From the NCBI RefSeq assembly GCF_028649395.1, contig NZ_JAQSUW010000010.1, positions 180,964 through 244,963 on the forward strand: 64,000 nt of DNA, given 5' to 3'. A program made the position numbers and the translations under genes. Origin of the DNA: Pseudomonas sp. Gutcm_11s. GTDB taxonomy: Bacteria > Pseudomonadota > Gammaproteobacteria > Pseudomonadales > Pseudomonadaceae. The notes below the pieces were generated by a model. That model saw only the letters and a program-made list of their open reading frames with translations. It had not been told where the DNA came from and did not search any database. Below are positions 56,490-64,000 of the stretch, piece by piece. Numbering within the stretch: position 1 is the first letter of the stretch; each line of letters begins with the position of its first letter.

Positions 56490-57302
56490 TCAGCGCTGGC
56501 ACTTGGGGCAGTAGACGCTGGCGCGCTGGCCCAGTTTGACCTCGCGCAGGGTGCTGCCACAGACCTTGCAGAACTCGCCGCCACGCCCGTAGGCGAACAG
56601 CTCCTGCTGGAAGTAGCCCGGCTGGCCGTCGCCGCCGATGAAGTCGCGCAGCGTGGTGCCACCGCGTTCGATGGCATGGACCAGGATGCGTTTGATCTCC
56701 ACGGCCAGCGCCACATAGCGCGCGCGGGAGATGGAGCCGGCCTCGCGACGCGGGTCGATACCGGCAGCGAACAGCGCCTCGGTCGCGTAGATATTGCCCA
56801 CGCCCACCACCACCGCGTTGTCCATGATGAATGGCTTGACCGCCATCGAGCGGCCACGCGACAGCTGGTACAGGCGTTCGCCATCGAAGAGGTCGGTCAG
56901 CGGCTCCGGGCCCAGCCGAAGCAGCAGCTCGTGATTGAGCGGATCGTTGCTCCACAGCAGCGCACCGAAGCGGCGCGGGTCGGTGTAGCGCAGGGCCAGG
57001 CCCGACTCCAGTTCGATATCGACGTGCTCGTGCTTGGCCACCGGCGCACCTACCGGCACCAGGCGCAGGTTGCCGGACATGCCCAGGTGGCCGATCAGCG
57101 TGCCGCTCTCGGCCTTGATCAGCAGGTACTTGGCGCGCCGCTCGACGCACTCGATGCGCTGACCGGACAGGCGCACGTCGAGGTCCTCGGGAATCGGCCA
57201 GCGCAGGCGGCGCTCACGCACCACCACGCGGCTGACACGCTGGCCCTCCAGATGAGGAGCGATGCCGCGGCGGGTGGTTTCGACTTCGGGTAGTTCGGGC
57301 AT
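56490..57302 (-). CDS. mutM: Formamidopyrimidine-DNA glycosylase MutM (Fpg)
   Basis: Removes 8-oxoguanine and other oxidised purines and nicks the backbone. The 270-residue protein starts [13 protein letters not shown] with the nucleophile Pro2 and Glu3, has [25 protein letters not shown] (helix-two-turn-helix) and DPRRFGALL, and ends with a four-Cys zinc finger (CKVCGST then YCPKCQR). The open frame upstream to 57473 is outside the known N-terminus. Confidence 0.97.
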   Translation of the reverse strand: MPELPEVETTRRGIAPHLEGQRVSRVVVRERRLRWPIPEDLDVRLSGQRIECVERRAKYLLIKAESGTLIGHLGMSGNLRLVPVGAPVAKHEHVDIELESGLALRYTDPRRFGALLWSNDPLNHELLLRLGPEPLTDLFDGERLYQLSRGRSMAVKPFIMDNAVVVGVGNIYATEALFAAGIDPRREAGSISRARYVALAVEIKRILVHAIERGGTTLRDFIGGDGQPGYFQQELFAYGRGGEFCKVCGSTLREVKLGQRASVYCPKCQR

Positions 57303-57363
57303 AGGGGACTCGGTACAACGATGAGCAAGCGCCACCCTAGCAGGAAGGTGCCAGCGGGTGAAC

Positions 57364-58230
57364 TCAGCCCGGGCCCAGCTCGCGGATCGACTCGCGCAGG
57401 TTCTCGAAGTCGTACTCGGAGAGCCCCACGTACTCCAGTACCTGGGTCTGGATGCACTCCCACTCGTGGTCATGCTCCTGGTTGCCCAGCACCTTGTAGC
57501 TGGCGCAGATGTGCTCGGCCATCTTGAGGATGGCCATCAGCGTCTTCAGCTGCGCATCACGCCCGGAATCTTCCTCGAAGAAGGACAGTGCGTTGTGGTG
57601 GCTGGCGATGGCCTCGCACAGGTGCAGCGGCAGGTTCCACGACTTGGCGGTGAAGTAGCCGACCACCGCATGGTTGGTGTTGAGCAGGCGGTTCTCGGTG
57701 TCCACCACACGACGCTCGCTGCTGGCGTTGTAGTAGGCCTCCTCCAGCACCGTCATGTAGTTGGGGAAGCGCTTGAGCATCAGCGGGATGCCGCAGTTGT
57801 GGAACAGGCCCAGGGTGTAGGCCTCGTCCGGCGACTGGTAGCCGATGCGCTTGGCCAGGGTCAGGCAGGTCATGGCCACGTCCTGGGCGCTGTCCCAGAA
57901 ACGGTTGAGGGTGACGATCGCCTCGTCGGTCAGCTCGCCACGGATCGACTGGGCGTTGATCAGGTTGATCACCGTGTTGCAGCCCAGCAGGTTGACCGCC
58001 TGCTGGATCGAGGCGATGCGGTTGGCCAGGCCGAAGTGCGGCGAATTGACGATCTTCAGCAGCGCACCGGACAGGCCGGGGTCCTGGCTGATCAGCTTGG
58101 CGATGGCCTTCAGGTCCGGGCTGGGCATGACCTGCTCCATCTGCAGGTCGACCATGATCTGGGGTTGCGGCGGTACGCTGATGCCCTGCAGCACCTGCTG
58201 GATCTGTTCGGCGGAGAGTTCTTGGGCCAT
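57364..58230 (-). CDS. HDOD-domain protein
   Basis: A 288-residue cytoplasmic protein with an HDOD domain, a catalytically degenerate relative of HD phosphohydrolases used in signalling. Visible features are [42 protein letters not shown], the family core, and [46 protein letters not shown] stretch follows. The gene sits before mutM on the minus strand. Target unknown. Confidence 0.88.
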   Translation of the reverse strand: MAQELSAEQIQQVLQGISVPPQPQIMVDLQMEQVMPSPDLKAIAKLISQDPGLSGALLKIVNSPHFGLANRIASIQQAVNLLGCNTVINLINAQSIRGELTDEAIVTLNRFWDSAQDVAMTCLTLAKRIGYQSPDEAYTLGLFHNCGIPLMLKRFPNYMTVLEEAYYNASSERRVVDTENRLLNTNHAVVGYFTAKSWNLPLHLCEAIASHHNALSFFEEDSGRDAQLKTLMAILKMAEHICASYKVLGNQEHDHEWECIQTQVLEYVGLSEYDFENLRESIRELGPG

Positions 58231-58367
58231 GACGAAGCGGCTGAAAAATGTGAATGAGCCGACAGTTTAACCGAGTGAACCGGACATGGCGGCGAAAGCT
58301 TTTGCCTGATCTTTTCCAGCAGGCCTCGGTCGGAACAGGAACACCCCCGCACACGAGGAAATTCGCC

Positions 58368-58907
58368 ATGTCGCTATCTCTGAAAGGCAAACGCGTCGCC
58401 CTGCTGGTGACGGACGGCTTCGAGCAGGTCGAGATGACCGAGCCGAAAAAGGCCCTGGAACAGGCCGGCGCCCGCGCCGAAGTGCTGTCTGCCAAGGAGG
58501 GCCAGGTGCGCGGCTGGCACCACGACAAGCCCGGCGACAGCTTCGCCGTGGACCGCACCTTCGACACCGCGCAGGTCGAGGACTATGACGCCATCGTCCT
58601 GCCCGGCGGCGTGATGAACTCCGACACCATCCGCACTGACGACGCCGCGCGCACCCTGGTGCAGGCCGCCGAGAAATCCGGCAAGCCGATCGCGGTGATC
58701 TGCCATGGCGCCTGGCTGCTGGTCTCGGCCGGCCTGGTCAAGGGCAAGGCCATCACCAGCTGGCCGTCGCTGAAGGACGACATCCGCAACGCCGGCGGCG
58801 ACTGGCAGGACAAGGCCGTGGTGCGCGACGGCAACCTGATCAGCAGCCGCAAACCCGACGACCTGCCGGCGTTCAACCAGGCATTGCTGGAGTCGCTGGC
58901 GGCCTGA
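58368..58907 (+). CDS. pfpI: PfpI/DJ-1 family protein (YhbO-like)
   Basis: A 179-residue DJ-1/PfpI fold protein with VALLVTDGFEQVEMTEPKKAL (conserved Glu), LPGGVMNSDTIR and the nucleophile elbow AVICHGAWLL holding Cys112 and His113. Homologues act in stress resistance as glyoxalase III or deglycase-type enzymes; P. aeruginosa PfpI affects antibiotic and stress phenotypes. The frame is open to 58254 but the ATG at 58368 has GAGGAA upstream. Confidence 0.92.
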   Translation: MSLSLKGKRVALLVTDGFEQVEMTEPKKALEQAGARAEVLSAKEGQVRGWHHDKPGDSFAVDRTFDTAQVEDYDAIVLPGGVMNSDTIRTDDAARTLVQAAEKSGKPIAVICHGAWLLVSAGLVKGKAITSWPSLKDDIRNAGGDWQDKAVVRDGNLISSRKPDDLPAFNQALLESLAA

Positions 58908-58922
58908 GCCGCGCGGGCAGGG

Positions 58923-58928
58923 TATAAT
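58923..58928 (+). promoter_or_regulatory. -10 box TATAAT before the RlmI-like gene
   Basis: A perfect sigma-70 -10 hexamer TATAAT, 27 bp before the ATG. No good -35 is seen at 16-18 bp upstream, which is GC-rich pfpI 3' sequence. Confidence 0.55.
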
Positions 58929-58954
58929 CGCGCTCTTTTATCCGGAGCGCCCCC

Positions 58955-60151
58955 ATGACCCTGCCCGCCCTGCGCCTCAAGCCCAACGCCGATCGTCGCC
59001 TGCGCGCCGGCCACCTGTGGGTCTACAGCAACGAGATCGACGTGGCGGCCACCCCGCTGAACGCCTTCCAGGCTGGCGACCAGGCGGTGCTGGAAGCGGC
59101 CGGCGGCAAGCCGCTGGGCATCGTGGCGATGAGCCCGAACAACCTGATCTGCGCCCGTCTGCTGTCGCGCGACGTCAAGCACGTGCTCGACAAGTCGCTG
59201 CTGGTGCACCGCCTGAACGTGGCCCTGAGCCTGCGCGAGCGCCTGTTCGACAAACCCTTCTACCGCCTGGTCTACGGCGACTCCGACCTGCTTCCCGGCC
59301 TGGTGGTCGACCGCTTCGGCGACCATCTGGTGGTGCAGCTGGCCTCCGCCACCATGGAGCGCAGCAAGGACGCACTGATCGAGGCGCTGGTCCAGGTGCT
59401 CAAGCCGCGCGGCATCCTGTTCAAGAACGACTCCGCCGCTCGCGATGCCGAGGGCTTGGAGCGCTACGTCGACACCGCCTTCGGCGTAGTGCCGGAGTGG
59501 GTCGACCTGGAAGAGAACGGCGTGAAGTTCCAGGCGCCCGTCCTGGAAGGCCAGAAGACCGGCTGGTTCTACGACCACCGCATGAACCGTGCGCGCCTGG
59601 CACCCTATGTCCAGGGCAAGCGCGTGCTCGACCTGTTCAGCTACATCGGCGGCTGGGGCGTGCAGGCTGCGGCGTTCGGCGCCAGCGAAGTGTTCTGCGT
59701 CGACGCCTCCGGCTTCGCCCTTGATGGCGTGGAGCGCAACGCCACCCTCAACGGCGTTGCCGAGAAGGTCACCTGCGTGGAAGGCGACGTGTTCGCCGCG
59801 CTGAAGGAACTGAAGTCCGCCGAGGAACGCTTCGACGTGATCGTTGCCGACCCGCCCGCCTTCATCAAGCGCAAGAAGGACATCAAGAACGGCGAGGCCG
59901 CCTACCGCCGCCTCAACGAGACCGCCATGCGCATGCTCAACAAGGACGGCATCCTGGTCAGCGCCAGCTGCTCCATGCACCTGGAAGAGGACAACCTGCA
60001 GAACATCCTGCTGACCAGCGCCCGCCACCTGGACCGCAACATCCAGTTGCTCGAGCGCGGCGCCCAGGGCCCGGACCATCCAGTGCACCCGGCCATCGCC
60101 GAGACCCGCTACATCAAGAGCCTGACCGTACGCCTGCTGCCCAACAGCTGA
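58955..60151 (+). CDS. rlmI: RlmI-like 23S rRNA cytosine methyltransferase
   Basis: A 398-residue SAM-dependent RNA methyltransferase with an N-terminal PUA domain (GHLWVYSNEIDV), a central EEHRE-like segment with GVVPEWVDLEENGVKFQAPVLEGQKTGWFYDHRMNR, SAM motif VLDLFSYIGGWGVQAAAFGASEV and catalytic ADPPAFIKRKKD. A late SASCSMHL holds the family Cys. The architecture is that of RlmI/RlmK-type enzymes; exact site (C1962 in E. coli) is inferred. Confidence 0.88.
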   Translation: MTLPALRLKPNADRRLRAGHLWVYSNEIDVAATPLNAFQAGDQAVLEAAGGKPLGIVAMSPNNLICARLLSRDVKHVLDKSLLVHRLNVALSLRERLFDKPFYRLVYGDSDLLPGLVVDRFGDHLVVQLASATMERSKDALIEALVQVLKPRGILFKNDSAARDAEGLERYVDTAFGVVPEWVDLEENGVKFQAPVLEGQKTGWFYDHRMNRARLAPYVQGKRVLDLFSYIGGWGVQAAAFGASEVFCVDASGFALDGVERNATLNGVAEKVTCVEGDVFAALKELKSAEERFDVIVADPPAFIKRKKDIKNGEAAYRRLNETAMRMLNKDGILVSASCSMHLEEDNLQNILLTSARHLDRNIQLLERGAQGPDHPVHPAIAETRYIKSLTVRLLPNS

Positions 60152-60161
60152 GCAGCAAAAA

Positions 60162-60187
60162 GCCCCGCCCGCGGCTGCGGACGGGGC
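60162..60187 (-). terminator. Rho-independent terminator for the 60201 hydrolase gene
   Basis: On the minus strand a GC-rich 11-bp stem (GCCCCGTCCGC/GCGGGCGGGGC, one G-U pair) with a 4-base loop is followed by TTTTT. It lies 14 bp past the stop of the minus-strand hydrolase and between convergent genes. Confidence 0.85.
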
Positions 60188-60200
60188 CCGATCCCCTGCC

Positions 60201-61043
60201 TCAGAAGCCCTTGCGCTTCACCGTCCACAGTGGGCTGACGCACAGGCTGCACAGCGTGCCGTTGAAGGTGCTGCTGGCGTTCTGGTCGTTCATCAGCTGG
60301 TAGCGGAACCAGGCCGTAGCCGGGCCACGATAGGCCCCGCCGCTGCCGACCGGTTCGAAGTGCGAGACCGTGCGGCGCTCGCCCCAGAATACCGGCACGT
60401 TGGCCCGGGTATAGACCGGCTGGGCATTGAGGTAGGGGAAGGCGATGGTGTCGCCGCCGCCGGACATCAGGAACATCGGCCCCTTCTGCTTGCTCTGCGA
60501 ACTGCTGCTGTGACCCAGCCCGAGGGTATAGGGCTGGATCGGCGCCGTGGTGCGCACACGCTCGTCCTGGCCCGCCATGATCGAACCACCACCACCCTGG
60601 GAATGGCCCGAAGTGCCGACACGCCCGGCATTCAGCTTGCCGGCATAGGTGCCGGAGGCGCTGCCGCTGGCCTGCACCAGGTAGCTCAGGCAGGCGAGCA
60701 TCTCCTGGCCGGTGCCGGCATCGGACGTTTCCGCGGCGGCCACCACGAAGCCATGGCTGGCCCAGTGGGTCAGCAACGCCGCGTAGGTGTCGGGCGTGGC
60801 GCCGGTACCGTTGCCCCACAGGATGATCGGGTGGCGCACGCCGTTCTGGCCCAGGGTGCTGGGCCGGTAGATGCGGCAGCTGGGCCCCTCGCTCTGGCTG
60901 GTGGTGGCGTAGGGGCCACTGGAGTCGAAGCTGGAGACCGCCGGGAAGGCTGTGCCGGGTGTATCCGGCAGCGGCGCGGCGAGGGCGGAGGCCGACATGG
61001 CCAGAAGTGCGGCCGCCAGGCCGCCGAGTGTGAAGTCATGCAT
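60201..61043 (-). CDS. Secreted alpha/beta hydrolase, polyesterase/cutinase-like
   Basis: A 280-residue exported hydrolase with a signal peptide (about 1-23, LAMSASALAA) and an alpha/beta core. The nucleophile elbow is GHSQGG (Ser148 in TSGHSQGGGGSIM), an Asp lies in GGGDTIAF, and a His in VSHFEP. A short hydrophobic-type IILWGNGTGATPDTY oxyanion region precedes. Similar proteins include dienelactone-hydrolase-like lipases and PET-hydrolase-type polyesterases with GHSxGGGG. A late CSLC pair may form a disulfide. The true substrate is unknown. GAGGAA precedes the ATG. Confidence 0.82.
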   Translation of the reverse strand: MHDFTLGGLAAALLAMSASALAAPLPDTPGTAFPAVSSFDSSGPYATTSQSEGPSCRIYRPSTLGQNGVRHPIILWGNGTGATPDTYAALLTHWASHGFVVAAAETSDAGTGQEMLACLSYLVQASGSASGTYAGKLNAGRVGTSGHSQGGGGSIMAGQDERVRTTAPIQPYTLGLGHSSSSQSKQKGPMFLMSGGGDTIAFPYLNAQPVYTRANVPVFWGERRTVSHFEPVGSGGAYRGPATAWFRYQLMNDQNASSTFNGTLCSLCVSPLWTVKRKGF

Positions 61044-61488
61044 CGGTAGGGTTCCTCGTTATTGTTCCCTGAGATACGCATCGCCTTCCCTCCCGACCCA
61101 CCACGCCGGACCCGGGCTGCACTGCACAAGCAGGCGACTGTCGGCGCCGGCCGATGGGCCGTGGCACGCCGCCGTGCACCCTACGTGAGGCGCCGGCCTC
61201 ACCCGCAATCACCCGAACGGCGAAAGCGGATGGGCGGCATCGCACCAACGGGCTAGCTCGCCGCAAAGCGGCCGCGCGCCACCGGCAATCGCGCCCGCCT
61301 TGGCTCGGCGGCTCCGGCGGGCGTAGAATCGGGGCATTCCTCGCCAGGCAACCTCCGGCGGGCTTGTGAGCCCGGGCCGGGCGGACGGTGATCCCGTCCC
61401 GCTGCACGCCCACCCTCCGACGCGGTCATCTGCCGCCGACCCGCTCACCACATACCAATGCTTCCCTGATTAGCCGCAGGAACGTGTC
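61044..61488 (+). promoter_or_regulatory. Intergenic region before ilvD
   Basis: No gene is supported in these 445 bp. The left part is GC-rich with a minus-strand GTAGGGTGCAC stretch (61180-61190), similar in style to dispersed intergenic sequence seen in many Pseudomonas genomes. The right part is the long ilvD leader. No T-box or peptide-type attenuator was recognised. Confidence 0.4.
61300..61329 (+). promoter_or_regulatory. Probable sigma-70 promoter of ilvD
   Basis: TTGGCT (61300-61305) and TAGAAT (61324-61329) are 18 bp apart, 160 bp before the ilvD ATG. TAGAAT is a common -10 in this genome (also at 63440). The spacing is one base over optimum. Confidence 0.5.
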
Positions 61489-63327
61489 ATGCCCGATTAC
61501 CGCTCGAAAACCTCCACCCACGGCCGCAACATGGCCGGCGCCCGCGCCCTGTGGCGCGCCACCGGGATGAAGGACGAAGACTTCAAGAAGCCGATCATCG
61601 CCATCGCCAACTCCTTCACCCAGTTCGTGCCCGGCCACGTGCACCTGAAGGACCTGGGCCAGCTGGTCGCCCGCGAGATCGAAAAACACGGCGGCGTGGC
61701 GAAAGAGTTCAACACCATCGCTGTCGACGACGGCATCGCCATGGGCCACGACGGCATGCTCTATTCGCTGCCGAGCCGCGAGATCATCGCCGACTCCGTC
61801 GAGTACATGGTCAACGCCCACTGCGCCGACGCCATCGTGTGCATCTCCAACTGCGACAAGATCACCCCCGGCATGCTGATGGCCGCCCTGCGCCTGAACA
61901 TCCCGGTGGTGTTCGTCTCCGGCGGCCCGATGGAAGCCGGCAAGACCAAGCTGGCCAGCCACGGCCTCGACCTGGTCGACGCCATGGTCGTCGCCGCCGA
62001 CGACTCCTGCTCCGACGAGAAGGTTGCCGAGTATGAGCGCAGCGCCTGCCCGACCTGCGGCAGCTGCTCCGGCATGTTCACCGCCAACTCGATGAACTGC
62101 CTGATGGAAGCCCTGGGCCTGGCCCTGCCGGGCAACGGTTCGACCCTTGCCACCCACGCCGACCGCGAGCAGCTGTTCCTGCGCGCCGGCCGCCTGGCCG
62201 TCGAGCTGTGCCAGCGCTACTACGGCGAGAACGACGAGTCGTTGCTGCCGCGCAACGTCGCCAACTTCAAGTCGTTCGAAAACGCCATGACCCTGGACAT
62301 CGCCATGGGTGGCTCGACCAACACCATCCTGCACCTGCTGGCCGCCGCCCAGGAGGCCGAACTGGCCTTCGACCTGCGCGACATCGATCGCCTGTCACGC
62401 AAGGTGCCGCAGCTGTGCAAGGTGGCGCCGAACATCCAGAAGTACCACATGGAAGACGTGCACCGCGCCGGCGGCATCTTCTCCATCCTCGGCGAGCTGG
62501 CCCGTGGCGGCCTGCTGCACACCGACGTGCCGACCATCCACAGCCCGTCGATGCTCGATGCCATCGCCCAGTGGGACATCACCCAGACCAAAGACGAAGC
62601 GGTGCATACCTTCTTCAAGGCTGGCCCGGCGGGCATCCCGACCCAGACCGCGTTCAGCCAGTCGACCCGCTGGGACACAGTGGATGACGACCGCGCCGAA
62701 GGCTGCATCCGCTCGGTCGAGCACGCCTACTCGCAAGAAGGCGGCCTGGCCGTGCTGTACGGCAACATCGCCCTCGACGGCTGCGTGGTGAAGACCGCCG
62801 GCGTTGACGAGTCGATCCACGTGTTCGAAGGCAACGCCAAGATCTTCGAGAGCCAGGACAGCGCCGTGAAGGGCATCCTCGCCGACGAGGTGAAGGCCGG
62901 CGACATCGTGATCATCCGCTACGAAGGCCCTAAAGGCGGCCCGGGCATGCAGGAAATGCTCTATCCGACCAGCTACCTGAAGTCCAAGGGCCTGGGCAAA
63001 GCCTGCGCCCTGCTCACCGACGGCCGCTTCTCCGGCGGTACCTCGGGCCTGTCCATCGGCCACGCCTCGCCGGAAGCCGCCGCTGGCGGTGCCATCGGCC
63101 TGGTGCGTGACGGCGACAAGGTGCTGATCGACATCCCCAACCGCAGCATCAACCTGCTGGTGAGCGATGAAGAGCTGGCCGCCCGCCGCATCGTGCAGGA
63201 CCAGAAGGGCTGGAAACCGGTCGCGCCACGCGCGCGCAAGGTGACCACCGCGCTCAAGGCCTACGCCCTGCTGGCCACCAGTGCCGACAAGGGTGCGGTA
63301 CGCGACAAGTCACTGCTCGACGGCTAA
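61489..63327 (+). CDS. ilvD: Dihydroxy-acid dehydratase IlvD
   Basis: Dehydrates 2,3-dihydroxy-isovalerate and -3-methylvalerate in valine, leucine and isoleucine synthesis. The 612-residue iron-sulfur enzyme starts [27 protein letters not shown], has [17 protein letters not shown] (Cys122 a probable cluster ligand) and [19 protein letters not shown] (Cys193 the other). [21 protein letters not shown] with the catalytic Ser lies near the C-terminus. Length and motifs match the E. coli type. Confidence 0.97.
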   Translation: MPDYRSKTSTHGRNMAGARALWRATGMKDEDFKKPIIAIANSFTQFVPGHVHLKDLGQLVAREIEKHGGVAKEFNTIAVDDGIAMGHDGMLYSLPSREIIADSVEYMVNAHCADAIVCISNCDKITPGMLMAALRLNIPVVFVSGGPMEAGKTKLASHGLDLVDAMVVAADDSCSDEKVAEYERSACPTCGSCSGMFTANSMNCLMEALGLALPGNGSTLATHADREQLFLRAGRLAVELCQRYYGENDESLLPRNVANFKSFENAMTLDIAMGGSTNTILHLLAAAQEAELAFDLRDIDRLSRKVPQLCKVAPNIQKYHMEDVHRAGGIFSILGELARGGLLHTDVPTIHSPSMLDAIAQWDITQTKDEAVHTFFKAGPAGIPTQTAFSQSTRWDTVDDDRAEGCIRSVEHAYSQEGGLAVLYGNIALDGCVVKTAGVDESIHVFEGNAKIFESQDSAVKGILADEVKAGDIVIIRYEGPKGGPGMQEMLYPTSYLKSKGLGKACALLTDGRFSGGTSGLSIGHASPEAAAGGAIGLVRDGDKVLIDIPNRSINLLVSDEELAARRIVQDQKGWKPVAPRARKVTTALKAYALLATSADKGAVRDKSLLDG

Positions 63328-63352
63328 GCCCGAACGGCAGCGAGTTGACGAC

Positions 63353-63383
63353 AGAGCCCGGCCCAGCGCCGGGCTCTTCGTTT
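63353..63383 (+). terminator. Rho-independent terminator after ilvD
   Basis: A 10-bp stem AGAGCCCGGC/GCCGGGCTCT with loop CCAGC and a trailing TCGTTT, 26 bp past the ilvD stop. Confidence 0.8.
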
Positions 63384-63470
63384 CTACAGGCTCGAACGCG
63401 CCACTGATCGCGGCACCGCACCCAGGCGCGCCCATCGCGTAGAATCGCCGCTTTTTTCGCGGAGCCTGCC

Positions 63471-64000
63471 ATGAGCGCACTGGAAAAACCGCCCGTCGAT
63501 GACGCGCGCAACGAACTGGTCTACGGCCCCGAGGATCGCCCTCGGCCGCTGGTGGCCGTGCTCGCCGCGCTGCAGCACCTGCTGGCGATCATTGTGCCGA
63601 TCGTCACCCCCGGCCTGCTGATCTGCCAGGCGCTCGGCGTGTCGGCGCGCGACACCAACCTGATCGTGTCGATGTCGCTGGTCATCTCCGGCATCGCCAC
63701 CTACGTGCAGTGCAAGCGCTTCGGTCCGTTCGGCGCCGGTCTGCTGATCGTCCAGGGCACCAGCTTCAACTTCGTCGGCCCGCTGATCGCCGGCGGCGCG
63801 CTGATGGTCAAGCAGGGCACGCCGGTCGAGGCGGTGATGGCGGCCATCTTCGGCGTGGTCATCGCCGGTTCCTTCGTCGAGATCGGCGTGTCGCGCATCC
63901 TGCCCTTCGTCAAACGCCTGATCACCCCGCTGGTCACCGGCATCGTGGTGCTGATGATCGGCCTGACCCTGATCAAGGTCGGCCTGATCAGCATGGGCGG
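63471..64000 (+). CDS. NCS2-family nucleobase (uracil/xanthine) permease, cut by window edge
   Basis: The first 176 residues of a membrane transporter. The start MSALEKPPVDDARNELVYGPEDRPRP is cytoplasmic; then LVAVLAALQHLLAIIVPIVTPGLLICQAL is the NCS2 TM1 with the QHxLA motif, and FGPFGAGLLIVQGTSFNFVGPLIAGG is the TM3/4 region. It is a proton-linked purine or pyrimidine importer by family; the specificity is not visible. A -10-like TAGAAT (63440-63445) and GGAG at 63461 precede the ATG. Confidence 0.88.
   Translation, partial: MSALEKPPVDDARNELVYGPEDRPRPLVAVLAALQHLLAIIVPIVTPGLLICQALGVSARDTNLIVSMSLVISGIATYVQCKRFGPFGAGLLIVQGTSFNFVGPLIAGGALMVKQGTPVEAVMAAIFGVVIAGSFVEIGVSRILPFVKRLITPLVTGIVVLMIGLTLIKVGLISMG

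Noticed and set aside
58583..60088. 501-codon minus-strand open frame opposite pfpI and rlmI
   Set aside because: It spans two well-supported plus-strand genes and their promoter.

Overview
This is a 64 kb chromosomal segment of a gamma-proteobacterium. Gene content, gene order and codon use (about 60-65% GC by eye) point to Pseudomonas in the broad sense. From memory, most of the window matches two stretches of the P. aeruginosa PAO1 map: rml-dctBD-arcDABC-fabY-cysQ-nudE-yrfG, and trmB-thiGS-mtgA-rpoH-ftsXEY-M16-rsmD-coaD-fdxA-ggt-mutM-pfpI-ilvD. The locus comparison is recollection, not a search.

Region 1 (1-12.1 kb, all minus strand) is a surface-sugar operon that continues beyond the left edge. 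Transcription order is wecB, wecC, wbpA, pseB, pseC, a cytidylyltransferase/aldo-keto reductase fusion, an SDR reductase, pseG, pseH, a sulfotransferase-like gene and pseI (cut by the edge). It encodes UDP-ManNAcA and UDP-GlcNAcA synthesis plus a pseudaminic acid (nonulosonate) pathway with non-canonical extra enzymes. The sulfotransferase gene is clearly AT-richer than its surroundings. A 384-bp divergent control region (12.1-12.5 kb) separates it from rmlBACD (12.5-15.8 kb), which makes dTDP-L-rhamnose.

Region 2 (15.8-29.2 kb) is core metabolism: the DctBD two-component system without its usual transporter genes, a gene relict, the arginine deiminase operon arcDABC behind a near-consensus Anr/FNR box, the ketoacyl synthase fabY, a YiiD-type thioesterase, cysQ, nudE and yrfG.

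Region 3 (29.2-43.6 kb) holds a glycine-zipper protein, a DUF1329 protein, trmB, thiG, thiS, a DUF423 protein, mtgA overlapping a YhhN gene, rpoH, ftsY-ftsE-ftsX, two M16 peptidase-family genes and rsmD.

Region 4 (43.6-64 kb) starts with an extra UDP-glucose dehydrogenase gene and a YheT-type hydrolase. It then has a TetR-controlled aldehyde dehydrogenase / Tat protein / GMC oxidoreductase operon with a clear operator, coaD, a 2[4Fe-4S] ferredoxin, ggt, a Na/Pi cotransporter, a lysophospholipid acyltransferase, mutM, an HDOD protein, pfpI, an RlmI-like methyltransferase, a secreted polyesterase-like hydrolase, ilvD and the start of an NCS2 permease.

No rRNA, tRNA, intact insertion sequence, prophage or CRISPR array was seen. 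The most unusual content is the modified pseudaminic acid operon at the left end.
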